Part shown: positions 14,864 through 23,869 of the stretch, piece after piece
Numbering within the stretch: position 1 is the first letter of the stretch
Layout: each line of letters begins with the position of its first letter
IMG/VR virus record: IMGVR_UViG_3300005529_000334
Location: 1-31,853 of that record
Origin: a virus
Reading direction: 5' to 3' (one strand)
Length of the DNA stretch: 31,853 nt
Notes under the pieces: model-generated
What the model saw: the letters and a program-made list of their open reading frames with translations, nothing else
What the model was told of the DNA's origin: nothing
The model's database searches: none
Translations under genes and position numbers: made by a program

Positions 14864-15109
14864 ATGGCGATGACCGTGGCTGAGGTGTGGGCAATAATCG
14901 CCACAACCGCGAACTTTGTCTATTTGGTGCGCTGGGCCTACAAGCGCGTGTTCAACTACCAGATCAGCGAAGCGTTCGTGGAGGATGTGGCGACCAACCA
15001 TCTGCCTCACATACAAGCCTGCCTTCACCTGATCGCCGTGAAGCTAGGCATAGAATTGCCTGAACCGCCTCCGATTAAATTCATTCGACTTAACGGAAGG
15101 CACCACTAA
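14864..15109 (+). CDS. Small membrane-anchored hypothetical protein
   Basis: An 81-residue protein with an N-terminal hydrophobic helix (VAEVWAIIATTANFVYLV) followed by a charged cytoplasmic-type segment and a second mildly hydrophobic helix (LPHIQACLHLIAVKLGI). The start ATG lies nine bases after the previous stop. Function unknown. It ends 10 bases before the second leader hairpin. Confidence 0.55.
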   Translation: MAMTVAEVWAIIATTANFVYLVRWAYKRVFNYQISEAFVEDVATNHLPHIQACLHLIAVKLGIELPEPPPIKFIRLNGRHH

Positions 15110-15119
15110 GGGGCCAATT

Positions 15120-15152
15120 GGCTGCGTGCGCGGGCGATGAGGAAGCGCAGCC
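15120..15152 (+). promoter_or_regulatory. Leader hairpin abutting the start codon of the fibre-like gene
   Basis: GGCTGCG (15120-15126) pairs with CGCAGCC (15146-15152), which touches ATG 15153 directly; the 19-base loop contains GATGAGGAAG with the likely ribosome-binding site. It shares GGCTGCGTGCGCGGG with the hairpin before 11889, and both genes encode signal-peptide proteins. See the paired finding. Confidence 0.65.
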
Positions 15153-16550
15153 ATGAAAAACTCTTTCTGTACATGTCTTGTACTTCTGACTGTCGCAGTT
15201 TTGGCGTTCGGACAGGGTTCCAAGCGCGAGGATGCGGCCCTGGCGGGAAGCACGCCTATTGCATATCCCCAAGTCCGCGTCTGCTCTGAGGCGGCTACGG
15301 GTACGCCGTGTGCGCCGCTGGCGACCATCTACACAGACAAGACGCTCACCACGGCCAAGCCAAACCCGTTCACCGGAGACGCCTTCGGGAACTTCGAGTT
15401 CTACGGCGCGCCGGGATGGTACATGGTGCAGGTGTCCGCGCCTGGCGTGCAGACGTACACCTACAAGGTGCTTTTGCCGCCAGATGTGGCAAATGCCACG
15501 TTCCAGACACTGAACGTGTCCGGCGTGCTGACCATTTCCGGCTCGTTCACCGCCGCCTCGTTCTCTACCAATGCGGTGAATCCCGCCACAAGCGGCACCG
15601 TAAAGCTGGCAAAGGGCGACCAGATTTGCTGGCGAAACGAGGCCAACAGCGCCAACGTCTGTATTTCAAAAAACTCCAGCGACCAGATTATTGGGGCGGT
15701 CGCTTCGACGCCGCTGATATCCAGCACGATTAATCCTGCGGTGAGCGGGCAGGTTAGGCTGGCGAAGTCGGACACGATCTGCTGGCGCAACGAAGCCAAT
15801 ACTGGCGATGTGTGCCTGAGCAAGAACACCAGCGACCAGTTGATCGGGGCAAGCGCCACTGCTCCCTTCATCACCAACAGTGCGAACCCCGCCTCCAGCG
15901 GGACCTTCCGCCTCGGCAACGCCGACCAGATTTGCTGGCGCAATGCGGCCAACACATCCGATGTATGCCTTAGCAAAAACAACCTTGATCAAATCGTCGG
16001 AGCAAACGCAACGGCTCCACTGTTAAGCCCGAAGCCAAACATTGCCGATACTGGCACGGTTCGCATGGCCCAGGACGACCAGATTTGCTGGCGCGACGAG
16101 GGCAACCTTGGAAATGTATGTCTGAGCAAAAACGACAATAACAGCATTCAGCTTCCCAATAACGGTTTTACTTTCGGCGTTGGCGGTAGTCCTGTAAGCC
16201 GCCCGCCGATTGGCCTGTGGAATCCGTTTACTACCGGAGACCTGGGTGGCACCAGCACGCTTGCTAAGTGGAAGCCGCACGTGAACGTTGCCACTGAGCG
16301 CTTTCAGGTGTGGCTTGCCACGCCGGGGGCGGGGTGCTCAACCCTGCCCGTGTTGAAGCTGAGAAACGAAACCACCTCCACCGACATTGCTTCCATCACG
16401 GTCTCGAACGGAACACAGTTTTTTGATGTCGCAGCGAATAGCGACGTGAACGCGAACGACGTTCTGTCCGTGGCGATTACGACCGCTGCCGCTGGCTGCA
16501 CCACCACTCCGCTGGCCGCCAAGGCGACTGTCGCGTTTGTAACCAGGTAA
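15153..16550 (+). CDS. Secreted/fibre-like protein with four 51-residue repeats
   Basis: A 465-residue protein with a signal peptide (MKNSFCTCLVLLTVAVLAFG, cleavage probably before QGSKRED). Residues about 30-110 form a beta-rich domain (PNPFTGDAFGNFEFYGAPGW, then YTYKVLLPPD), resembling carboxypeptidase-regulatory/Ig-like folds. Then come four repeats of exactly 51 codons from residue 143, each with DQICWRNEAN and VCLSKN. The last part (about 345-465) is beta-rich with SNGTQFFDV and Cys pairs. The arrangement suits a tail-fibre or adhesin with a repetitive shaft. Signal peptides are unusual for virion proteins; this may instead be a secreted moron product. Confidence 0.6.
   Translation: MKNSFCTCLVLLTVAVLAFGQGSKREDAALAGSTPIAYPQVRVCSEAATGTPCAPLATIYTDKTLTTAKPNPFTGDAFGNFEFYGAPGWYMVQVSAPGVQTYTYKVLLPPDVANATFQTLNVSGVLTISGSFTAASFSTNAVNPATSGTVKLAKGDQICWRNEANSANVCISKNSSDQIIGAVASTPLISSTINPAVSGQVRLAKSDTICWRNEANTGDVCLSKNTSDQLIGASATAPFITNSANPASSGTFRLGNADQICWRNAANTSDVCLSKNNLDQIVGANATAPLLSPKPNIADTGTVRMAQDDQICWRDEGNLGNVCLSKNDNNSIQLPNNGFTFGVGGSPVSRPPIGLWNPFTTGDLGGTSTLAKWKPHVNVATERFQVWLATPGAGCSTLPVLKLRNETTSTDIASITVSNGTQFFDVAANSDVNANDVLSVAITTAAAGCTTTPLAAKATVAFVTR
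15579..16190 (+). repeat. Four tandem 153-bp coding repeats
   Basis: The repeats begin at 15579, 15732, 15885 and 16038, exactly 153 bases (51 codons) apart. Protein units share NPAxSGTxRLA, DQICWRNxAN, VCLSKN and DQ-IGAxATAP. The first three are close; the fourth is diverged at its end. The two conserved Cys in each unit (CWRN, VCLSKN) could form one disulphide per repeat in the oxidising exterior. Confidence 0.85.
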
Positions 16551-16553
16551 ATC

Positions 16554-17564
16554 ATGCCCGTTGTATCGCAACTGACAACAACCGGGGCGGTAATAGGCCG
16601 TGGTCTAAACGCCTTCAGCCTGATGGAACTGGTCAAGCGCCGCGTGCCCGGATACGAGGATGTCGAGTACCTGTCCGAGGTGAACGCGGCCTACAACGAG
16701 GTGTGGCAGGAGGTAATGCAGATTGACGAGTTGTACTTCAGCGACGTGCAAACTCTCACGGTTACTGCTGAAGGTGACACGTTCGACTTTGTGAACAACA
16801 TTTACGCGAACCTTGGTTTTGCCATACCCAGAATGCACCAGATTCACCGGGTTCGCGTGCAGCTTCCTGGCACAAACCAGATGCACGCCGCAGTGCCGAC
16901 GCACCTGAATAGCCCGGATTTTGTGGGAATTCAGCGGAACACTGACAGGTCACCCTACAGCGGCCCGCCATTTTTCTACGTCCCGTTTGGCATTGGCGGA
17001 GTGCAGTTCGCCAGGAAGTTGCCTGTGAATAGCAAGATCGAGGTGTTCTTTACCTTCGGAATGGTGGACTTAGTGCTCCTGGACAAGGGGCAGGTAACAA
17101 GCAGCGGGACGGCGGTGACTGGCGCGGACACGTTTTTTACGAAGGTGGTGTCGCCGGAATTGGCTGCCGCACTGCCGTCACAGACGCAGCCATCTGAAAG
17201 CCAAATCGAGGCGGAGATCATCGTGGCCGGTGTTGCCTACCACGTCAGCGAGATCACCAACGACACCCTGCTCAAGACTGCAAGCGCGATCACGCCGGGA
17301 CTCGGCCAGGCGCAGGACTACATTCTTGCCCTTGTGCCTGAGCTTCCGCACTACGCGCACAGGACAATTGCCGACATCGCAACACGGAACATCCTGAGCA
17401 CTCCTGGAGATGATCCGCGCTTTGGTGAATGGGCCGCGATAGCTGGCGCATCCCTGCTAAGACTGAAGAACACCCTTCAGGAGAGGCAGCGCCAGAAAGC
17501 CCCGCGCAAGCAGCGTTTTCCGTACAGCGCAAGTTACACCTTGAGCCGGTATCGCCCTGTCTAG
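16554..17564 (+). CDS. Head-tail connector / tail tubular A-like protein
   Basis: A 336-residue protein placed just before the large tail protein. The start MPVVSQLTTTGAVIGRGLNA leads to a helical segment (ELVKRRVPGYEDVEYLSEVN, then AAYNEVWQEVMQID), consistent with adaptor proteins that bind the portal ring; the middle is beta-rich. In T7-like gene order (portal, scaffold, capsid, tubular A, tubular B) this slot is the gatekeeper/adaptor. Identification is by position and fold-like features, not by a signature. The C-terminus is very basic (RQRQKAPRKQRFPYSAS). Confidence 0.6.
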   Translation: MPVVSQLTTTGAVIGRGLNAFSLMELVKRRVPGYEDVEYLSEVNAAYNEVWQEVMQIDELYFSDVQTLTVTAEGDTFDFVNNIYANLGFAIPRMHQIHRVRVQLPGTNQMHAAVPTHLNSPDFVGIQRNTDRSPYSGPPFFYVPFGIGGVQFARKLPVNSKIEVFFTFGMVDLVLLDKGQVTSSGTAVTGADTFFTKVVSPELAAALPSQTQPSESQIEAEIIVAGVAYHVSEITNDTLLKTASAITPGLGQAQDYILALVPELPHYAHRTIADIATRNILSTPGDDPRFGEWAAIAGASLLRLKNTLQERQRQKAPRKQRFPYSASYTLSRYRPV

Positions 17565-17570
17565 TTACCA

Positions 17571-20420
17571 ATGCCCAGAAGAAGCACAGGACAAACGACC
17601 ATAATCGCTGGCAGCAATCTCGGCTACAACGGGTACGCCGACCCAAGCGCTCTTGGGCCGCGCCAGTGGAAGGCATGCGCGAACGTGTACTCCGGCCAGC
17701 ACGGCAAGATTCGCCGTGCCCGTTTTGCCGAGGCGGTGACGCCCAATGTTTCTGCCGGAATTGTTCCGTCCAGCTTCGCGTTCCCGTCGCAGGGCGCGAT
17801 CTTCGACTCCCTTTACAACTTCCGCGATGCTTCCGAGACCATCATTCCACCAGCTCTGCCCAACCTGCTGGAGAACCCAGGATTCGAGCTTGGCAGCCAG
17901 TCATGGGAGGGCGGAGCGGGGGTTACGTTTGAGAACGACCCCACCAAGGCGAAGTCTGGCAGCTATTACTGCCGCGTCGAGCGCACGACGCAACTAGACT
18001 TCGCGCAGGCTTATGCTACCGGCGGGAGAAAGAGATATCCAGTCTCACCCGGAGACGTGGTTCGCATCAGTGGCTATCTCATGCGTGAGGCCGGGGATGG
18101 CAGAGTTGCCATCTACGCCCATGCGGTAAAGGTTTTGGGTGATCCGCACGAAACACAGTTCCCTCTCACGTTGGCGGTGACTGCTCCCAATGGAGAGTGG
18201 CAGCTAGTTTCCGGCGATTTTACCGTTCAGCCCGGCATGGCCTACGTGGAGTTCGTTATCACTGTGGGCCTGAATGCAACGCAGAACACGATTGCCAGGC
18301 TGGATGACCTGTCGCTGACGATTCGCAAATCCACCAACAAAGACAGGACGCTGAAGGGACAGTCAATACTGCTTGGCGACATCAACCGCAAGCTGTTTGC
18401 CTTCGATACGGCGTACTCCTACGCATCGTTCCAGAGGTTCAACAAGTATGTTGACCCCGGCGGCGCTGGCGTGGAGGAGATGGCCGGGCCTTGGTCGCGC
18501 AGTTCGATATTCAACCTGCTGTTCGAGATGAATGGCAAGGTGAAACAGACGGCCAGAGGCAGCGGAGCTACCACGATAGAGGGCTGGGGACTGGACGCTC
18601 CAGACGCATCTCCCGCTGTCAACGTGGCGGCTGGAGGGATAACCAAGACGGTTGGGCGAAGCTACAGCTATGCCTGGGAAAACGAGGGCAAATCGCATGT
18701 CGGGCCACCGTCACCGGCGACTGCATTTGTGGCGTATCAGTCGCAACAGGGAACGATTGACTGCGTTCAGCCGGGCACCATTACCGCAGACGGCACAACC
18801 ACCATACGCGGGAGCGGCACGGCATTCAGCCGGGCCTGGATTGGCAAGCGGCTATGGATTGAAGGTCGCGGTGGAGGAACGGTATCTCTTTCTGGCGGCG
18901 GTGACACCAGCAGCAGCGGCCCAGCTACTGGTGGTGCTGGCCCTTCACCACGGATTGTGCAGGTCAACAGCCCGACCGAAATGGCGGTGGATGTGGCAGT
19001 GCCGCCGATCAACAACGCCCGCTTCCAGGTGTTTGATCCGCAGACAACGCACGTTCGTCTCTACGCCACGGCAGACGGGGGCGCTACCTACTTCCGCGTT
19101 CAGCGCAATGTGTTCAACACTGCCGAGGGCGATATAAGCGTTGCCGGTCTCAGGTTTGTAGATACCGATAACAGCGAACCGCCGCAGGGCAATTTCACGA
19201 GCGAGCAGGCGCAGTTCTTCAACGTGCCCCCGCCGGTGGGCGCGGCGGTGTACGAGTACCAGTCGCGCATGATTATCTTTCGCGTGCCCGGTGCTCCGCA
19301 CACGCTGTTCTATACCAACATCGAACTGACAACGGTTGGCAACCCGCCAGAGGGAAGCGCCCCGCTCAACCAAATCACGCTGCCTCTGCGTGACGCGGAA
19401 ATCATGGGCTGCGGCGCGGTGCCGACAGGACTGGTAGTTTGGAGCAACCGCTATGACATGTTCAAGATCACCGGCCTGCTCACAGATAACTCCGTGAGTG
19501 GCGCGGTACAGCTTGGCGCTAGCGTTCAGCGTCTGCCCTACGAGTTGGGGATTGCATCACCAGAGGCGCGGGTGGTCACGCCGCTGGGACTGATCTGGCT
19601 TACCAGCGACCGCGAGGTGTGGCTGTTTACCGACCAGTACGCGCCGCGAAACATTGGCCGCCCGGTACAGGATGTCTTGTCCACCATCAACCCAGATGTC
19701 ATCCACCTGGCGAAGATGCGCTACATCCACGGCGATGACCGTAACTGGGTCGTGCTCGCCGTGCCTACCGGAGACGCGACATTCAACAACACGTTGCTGA
19801 TCCTGGACATTGACATGCTGACCAGCGGCGGCCAGCAGTCGTTCTTCGTATTTGACGCCATCCAGTCGCAGCCCGCCTGGTACGTGTTCAGCGTGGCGGC
19901 GAATGCGATAGAAGCGGTTGTGGACGCCTACGGCTATACACACCTGATGGCTGGCGAATTTGACCGCATTCTGGACATTACCTACCGAGAGGGGTGGTTC
20001 CGCCAGGGTGACGAACTAGAAGTCCCTGGCTTTGTCACGTTGCACGCCATCGGTAACGAAAACGCCGACGTGGTGAAAAGACTGGCGTGGGTGCGGTTCG
20101 TTACAAACCGCGATCCCAAAGATATCCAGGCGGAGGGCTGGCGTTTCCGCGTGGACGCCGTGGACGATGACGTGTACACGTTCGACAATCCGAAATCGCT
20201 TGATCTTCTGCCCGGCGTCAACAGCCCATCGGTTGGACACAGCGCGGCGGGCGGAAGGATCGTGCAGCGTTCGCAGCAGTTTTCCCCTGCCATGTTTAAG
20301 ACGCAGGGGGTGAAGTCGGTTCAGGGGCGCAGGTTCCTCTTTACCGTCAACTTTCCCAGCGGCGCGGGTGACTTTGAACTACAGAGCATCCAGCTTCAAC
20401 TGGAGCCGGTCAGGAGGTAG
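17571..20420 (+). CDS. Large tail (nozzle / tubular B-like) protein with carbohydrate-binding-like insert
   Basis: A 949-residue protein, the largest in the window, immediately after the connector. In T7-like plans this slot holds the tail nozzle. Residues about 103-248 (NLLENPGFELGSQSWEGG to IARLDDLSLTIRKS) look like a CBM4/9-type or related jelly-roll domain inserted near the N-terminus. The rest (YSYAWENEGKSHVGPPSPAT, YEYQSRMIIFRVPGAPHT, WSNRYDMFKITG) is beta-rich, compatible with a propeller-like nozzle. The insert could touch host glycans. The TAG stop is three bases before the next start. Confidence 0.65.
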   Translation: MPRRSTGQTTIIAGSNLGYNGYADPSALGPRQWKACANVYSGQHGKIRRARFAEAVTPNVSAGIVPSSFAFPSQGAIFDSLYNFRDASETIIPPALPNLLENPGFELGSQSWEGGAGVTFENDPTKAKSGSYYCRVERTTQLDFAQAYATGGRKRYPVSPGDVVRISGYLMREAGDGRVAIYAHAVKVLGDPHETQFPLTLAVTAPNGEWQLVSGDFTVQPGMAYVEFVITVGLNATQNTIARLDDLSLTIRKSTNKDRTLKGQSILLGDINRKLFAFDTAYSYASFQRFNKYVDPGGAGVEEMAGPWSRSSIFNLLFEMNGKVKQTARGSGATTIEGWGLDAPDASPAVNVAAGGITKTVGRSYSYAWENEGKSHVGPPSPATAFVAYQSQQGTIDCVQPGTITADGTTTIRGSGTAFSRAWIGKRLWIEGRGGGTVSLSGGGDTSSSGPATGGAGPSPRIVQVNSPTEMAVDVAVPPINNARFQVFDPQTTHVRLYATADGGATYFRVQRNVFNTAEGDISVAGLRFVDTDNSEPPQGNFTSEQAQFFNVPPPVGAAVYEYQSRMIIFRVPGAPHTLFYTNIELTTVGNPPEGSAPLNQITLPLRDAEIMGCGAVPTGLVVWSNRYDMFKITGLLTDNSVSGAVQLGASVQRLPYELGIASPEARVVTPLGLIWLTSDREVWLFTDQYAPRNIGRPVQDVLSTINPDVIHLAKMRYIHGDDRNWVVLAVPTGDATFNNTLLILDIDMLTSGGQQSFFVFDAIQSQPAWYVFSVAANAIEAVVDAYGYTHLMAGEFDRILDITYREGWFRQGDELEVPGFVTLHAIGNENADVVKRLAWVRFVTNRDPKDIQAEGWRFRVDAVDDDVYTFDNPKSLDLLPGVNSPSVGHSAAGGRIVQRSQQFSPAMFKTQGVKSVQGRRFLFTVNFPSGAGDFELQSIQLQLEPVRR

Positions 20421-20423
20421 TTT

Positions 20424-21377
20424 ATGCTGTCGCCGCTTGATGATCCCCTTGCCAGAGAGCAAGTATTTACCGGCGGAAGGCTCAGGTTTACGCCCACGCC
20501 GCCTACTACTCCACTTCCGCCTGCCCCAAGGCCGATAGCGCCTGTCAGCTATGTTAATCCACCGTCGGTTCCGGCGAGTAGGGTTACCCTTGCGCCGTCT
20601 GTGTCGGCATCGCCAGTATTGCCTTCTCCGCCCCAGGCTCCAGCGCCGTTTACAATGCAGGCTCCCGTTGCTCCTGCTCCATTCAACATGCCGGTTCCGG
20701 TTGCCCCGGCAGCCCCTGATCTGTCCGCGAAACCGCTGGCTGCACAGGCCGTCCGCGCCACGGGACATGGTTTTGATCCGGCGTATTTGCAAAACCTGGC
20801 GGTCAACTATGCCGCAACGTCGGTCAGGCCTGACGTACTTGAGTTTGATCCAAGGCGGGTTGAGAGCTTTCAGCAAGCCTTGGGGGTGCGCACGATGGGC
20901 GGTGGTAACGCGCCCACGCTGGGAGCGCCTGTGAGCTTGCTGGAAAAGGCGCTTGCCGGGATGCGCGAACGAGAAACGAAGCGAGGCGAGTATCAGAAGC
21001 AGGTCGAGGCGTACAACCGCGACGTTTCCAACTATGGCCAGGCGCGGCAGGCATATCAAGCAGCCGTTGACAAATACAATCGCGATGTTGCTGCCTACCA
21101 GCAGGCCAAGGCGGAACACGACAGGTTGGTCGCGGAATACAACAAGAAACTGGCCGAGTACAACAAGCAGGCGGCTGCGGCTAAGGCAGCCCCGCCTGCT
21201 CCAGCGCCGGTTACTGTAACCCCGCCGCCAGCCCCTGCCCCGATTGCCGTAACGCCAGCGCCCACCCCGGTTACTTCACCGCCGCAATATCCCATTTCGC
21301 GGGCGGCATCGTCTTATCCTTCTTATTATGGCGGTGTTCCGACTGCTTATCTTGGTCGGAGGCCAGCCCTGCTGTAG
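20424..21377 (+). CDS. Proline-rich protein with tyrosine-heptad coiled coil
   Basis: A 317-residue protein. ATG 20424 follows GGAGGTAG. The first 110 residues are Pro/Ala/Val-rich (PTPPTTPLPPAPRPIAPVS). Residues about 188-250 form a charged helix with Tyr at every seventh position (EYQKQVEAYNRDVSNYGQAR continuing to AEYNKKLAEYNK). Then comes another Pro/Ala/Thr-rich tail, ending in YPSYYGGVPTAYLGRRPALL. Such disorder plus coiled coil is typical of tail-assembly or ejection proteins. The function is inferred from position between nozzle and internal virion genes. Confidence 0.55.
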   Translation: MLSPLDDPLAREQVFTGGRLRFTPTPPTTPLPPAPRPIAPVSYVNPPSVPASRVTLAPSVSASPVLPSPPQAPAPFTMQAPVAPAPFNMPVPVAPAAPDLSAKPLAAQAVRATGHGFDPAYLQNLAVNYAATSVRPDVLEFDPRRVESFQQALGVRTMGGGNAPTLGAPVSLLEKALAGMRERETKRGEYQKQVEAYNRDVSNYGQARQAYQAAVDKYNRDVAAYQQAKAEHDRLVAEYNKKLAEYNKQAAAAKAAPPAPAPVTVTPPPAPAPIAVTPAPTPVTSPPQYPISRAASSYPSYYGGVPTAYLGRRPALL

Positions 21378-21386
21378 GAGGCTAGT

Positions 21387-22655
21387 ATGGGCGCTTTTCT
21401 AATGCCGGTTGGCTATCCGATATTGGGCGATCCGCTGATGGCGGCCAATCCTATTGACTGGGCCGGAATCCAGCGTGCCGTGTCCAAACACGAGTCGGAC
21501 AAGGGCAAGCGCAAAGAGCTAATAAATCAGATGATCGGCCCCTGGCTTCAGCAGGCCGGTCTGTCTGCGGCTGGGTTCGACACCGCCATGCGCTACGCGG
21601 CGGATGTGTCGCCGTATATCGAGGCCGCATCTCCGCTGATTGACCAAGCGGCAAGCTATTACGCTGGAATCTCGCCGCTGATAGACGAGGCACGCGGTTA
21701 CATCGCGGGGGTGTCTCCGCTGATCGGCAAGGGCGAGAGCGCCCTTGGCAAGGCTCTCTCCTATATCGGAGAAGCAACGCCACTCTATAAGCAGGGTGTC
21801 GGCTATGTGGAGAAGGCCAGCCCTTACATCGAATCCGTCACACCGATCACACAGGAAGGCATTGGTTACATCCGTGACGTGACGCCACTGGCGGAGCAAC
21901 TGCAACAGCTTTTGCTCGACAGGATGAACCTGGGTAGTCCGTATTACCAAGAGCGCCAGCGGCAGGCTTTCGAGCAGGTAGCACGCGACTATGACCAAGC
22001 TGCCGGACAATTGGCCGCGCAGCTTGCCACTCAGGGCTTGGCCGGAGGCGGTTCTGCCGCCGCCGCTGTTGCTGGTTTGCAGCAGGCGCGTTCACAGTCT
22101 CTCGCGCAGGCGTTCCTGGAAAACCTGTTCCAGAACGAAAACTTGCAGATGCAGGCCGCCGGACAGCTTCCCAACGTGGCCGCCATGCGGTTCAACCAGG
22201 CGGCTGGTATGCGTTCTCTCGGTGAGTTGCCACTTCAGCAAGCCCAAGCGCGTATGGGACAGGCTGAGCAGATGCGTGGCCTGGCGCAGATTCCAATCCA
22301 GCAAGGAACCGCTGCGACCGGAGTTGGACAAGGCTATGCCGATCTGGGCCGCCTGCGCCTTGGTCAGGCCGATGCCACCGCTGGGCTGGGACAGCTTCGC
22401 GCCGCGCAGGGCGCAGGATTCAACCAGCTTGCTGGTACGCGCCTAAATCAGGCGCAGGCCAAGACCAGCCAGGCTGACCTGTTCAACCAGATCGCCAGAG
22501 GTCGCGGCGCTCTTGCCGCTAGTCTCAACCCAAGGGAGGCCGTTGGCACAATAGATTTCGGCCCCGATGCTGGTGGTAGCTGGACGGATGTCTTGAATGG
22601 CGTAGGCAACGCTATCGGACTAGGTGCCAAAGTAGCGCTGCCGTTCCTGTTCTAA
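21387..22655 (+). CDS. Probable internal virion/ejection protein with heptad S/T-P repeats
   Basis: A 422-residue protein; ATG 21387 has TAGGAGG upstream. Residues about 74-164 are made of units whose lengths are all multiples of seven, each starting Ser/Thr-Pro (SPYIEAA, SPLIDQAASYYAGI, SPLIDEARGYIAGV, TPLYKQGVGYVEKA). The second half is Ala/Gln-rich and helical (AQARMGQAEQMRGLAQIPIQ). The amphipathic helices suggest an ejection protein that crosses the envelope to let DNA pass. No known family name can be attached. Confidence 0.55.
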   Translation: MGAFLMPVGYPILGDPLMAANPIDWAGIQRAVSKHESDKGKRKELINQMIGPWLQQAGLSAAGFDTAMRYAADVSPYIEAASPLIDQAASYYAGISPLIDEARGYIAGVSPLIGKGESALGKALSYIGEATPLYKQGVGYVEKASPYIESVTPITQEGIGYIRDVTPLAEQLQQLLLDRMNLGSPYYQERQRQAFEQVARDYDQAAGQLAAQLATQGLAGGGSAAAAVAGLQQARSQSLAQAFLENLFQNENLQMQAAGQLPNVAAMRFNQAAGMRSLGELPLQQAQARMGQAEQMRGLAQIPIQQGTAATGVGQGYADLGRLRLGQADATAGLGQLRAAQGAGFNQLAGTRLNQAQAKTSQADLFNQIARGRGALAASLNPREAVGTIDFGPDAGGSWTDVLNGVGNAIGLGAKVALPFLF

Positions 22656-22672
22656 GCAGAGGAAAAGTTTTA

Positions 22673-23869
22673 ATGCCAGTAAATTTTCCTGAGTTAGTTC
22701 CTCCGCCGGTGAATATTCCGCTGGTTGGAGTCCCGGAATATCCGACCATTGATCAAGCAGCGATTGACAGGATTCTAGGGCCGGAACCTATCCACAGGAT
22801 TACCAGGCCAGGATTTTGGGGAACCCTTGGTCGGGTGGTGCAGGGCATTGGTCTTGCGCTTAACCCTGAACTTGCCGAACGGCAACTTCAGTACCAACGT
22901 GCCAAGGCCGAATTGATTATGCGGGCGCAACAGGCAGCGGATGAAGCTGCCCGTCGCCGGGAGGAGCAGGAACTTCGCCGTCAGCAGTTAGAGATTCAGC
23001 GTCAGCAGGCAGAGGAACAGGCTCGCCACAATAAGGCGATGGAGCAGATCAAGGAACCCCAGAAGTGGGAGCGCGTGGAGACTGACCAGGGCGTCATGTA
23101 CGTTAACCCATACACCTTGGAGGAACGCCCCGCTGGATTCCAGCCCAAACCGGAAAAGCCTAAAACGTTGGCCGAAGCGCTGCTCAGCAATGATCCCGCT
23201 GTTCAGGCGAGGGCGCGGCAGGCGTTAGAAGCCGAGGAGAGCATACGCGCCAGATACCGCACGCCAGAAGGCGCAAACACCAGGGATGTGGCCGCGATTA
23301 TTCAGACCGTTAACAGGGCCGAGTCGGAGATGGCCAATATTGACCGGCTTGTCTCCGCCGCGAATGAATTATTAAATCATCCAGGACTGGAGGGAGCGAC
23401 CGGCAAGAGCGGACTGCTACTGGCAAATATTCCAGGCACAAGTGCTGCCGATTTTCGGGCCAAACTGCAAACCTTGAGGTCGCAGATTGCATTCAACACG
23501 CTCCAGGCGATACGAAATGCCTCCAAGACCGGAGGTGCGCTTGGCAGTATTAGCGAGCGCGAGCTTGAGTTGCTGCAAAACAATATTGATTCCCTAGACC
23601 TGTCGCAGTCCGGGCATCAGTTCCGCCAGTCGCTAAACAATATCATCTCCACTGCCCAGAACCTCAAGCTGAGAGCGCAGGAGGCGGCGCAGAGGGAGAT
23701 TGAGGCGCTTAGCGGCGGCTCGCGCCAACCGCAAAAAAACCGCACGCTTTTCACCACTGGGCAATCGCAATCTCGCGTAGCACCGGAGGGTACGGTTATC
23801 GAGGTGCAGGGCAGGCGAATGATCAAGAGGGGGGGCAATGGGTTCCACTTCAGTAGCGCCATTCATTGA
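22673..23869 (+). CDS. Probable DNA-ejection/internal virion protein
   Basis: A 398-residue protein. A Pro-rich start (MPVNFPELVPPPVNIPLVGV) is followed by a long charged coiled coil (about 80-125, EEQELRRQQLEIQRQQAEEQ). A conserved-looking helical domain at about 260-340 (FRAKLQTLRSQIAFNTLQAI, ASKTGGALGSISERELELLQ) is of a type I associate with phage internal virion or tail-length-like proteins. It overlaps the next gene by 32 bases. Role by inference: part of the ejection apparatus. Confidence 0.6.
   Translation: MPVNFPELVPPPVNIPLVGVPEYPTIDQAAIDRILGPEPIHRITRPGFWGTLGRVVQGIGLALNPELAERQLQYQRAKAELIMRAQQAADEAARRREEQELRRQQLEIQRQQAEEQARHNKAMEQIKEPQKWERVETDQGVMYVNPYTLEERPAGFQPKPEKPKTLAEALLSNDPAVQARARQALEAEESIRARYRTPEGANTRDVAAIIQTVNRAESEMANIDRLVSAANELLNHPGLEGATGKSGLLLANIPGTSAADFRAKLQTLRSQIAFNTLQAIRNASKTGGALGSISERELELLQNNIDSLDLSQSGHQFRQSLNNIISTAQNLKLRAQEAAQREIEALSGGSRQPQKNRTLFTTGQSQSRVAPEGTVIEVQGRRMIKRGGNGFHFSSAIH

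Noticed and set aside
15579-16190. A CRISPR array, suggested by regular spacing
   Set aside because: The period is 153 bases, the whole unit is coding in one frame, and there are no short identical repeats with unique spacers.
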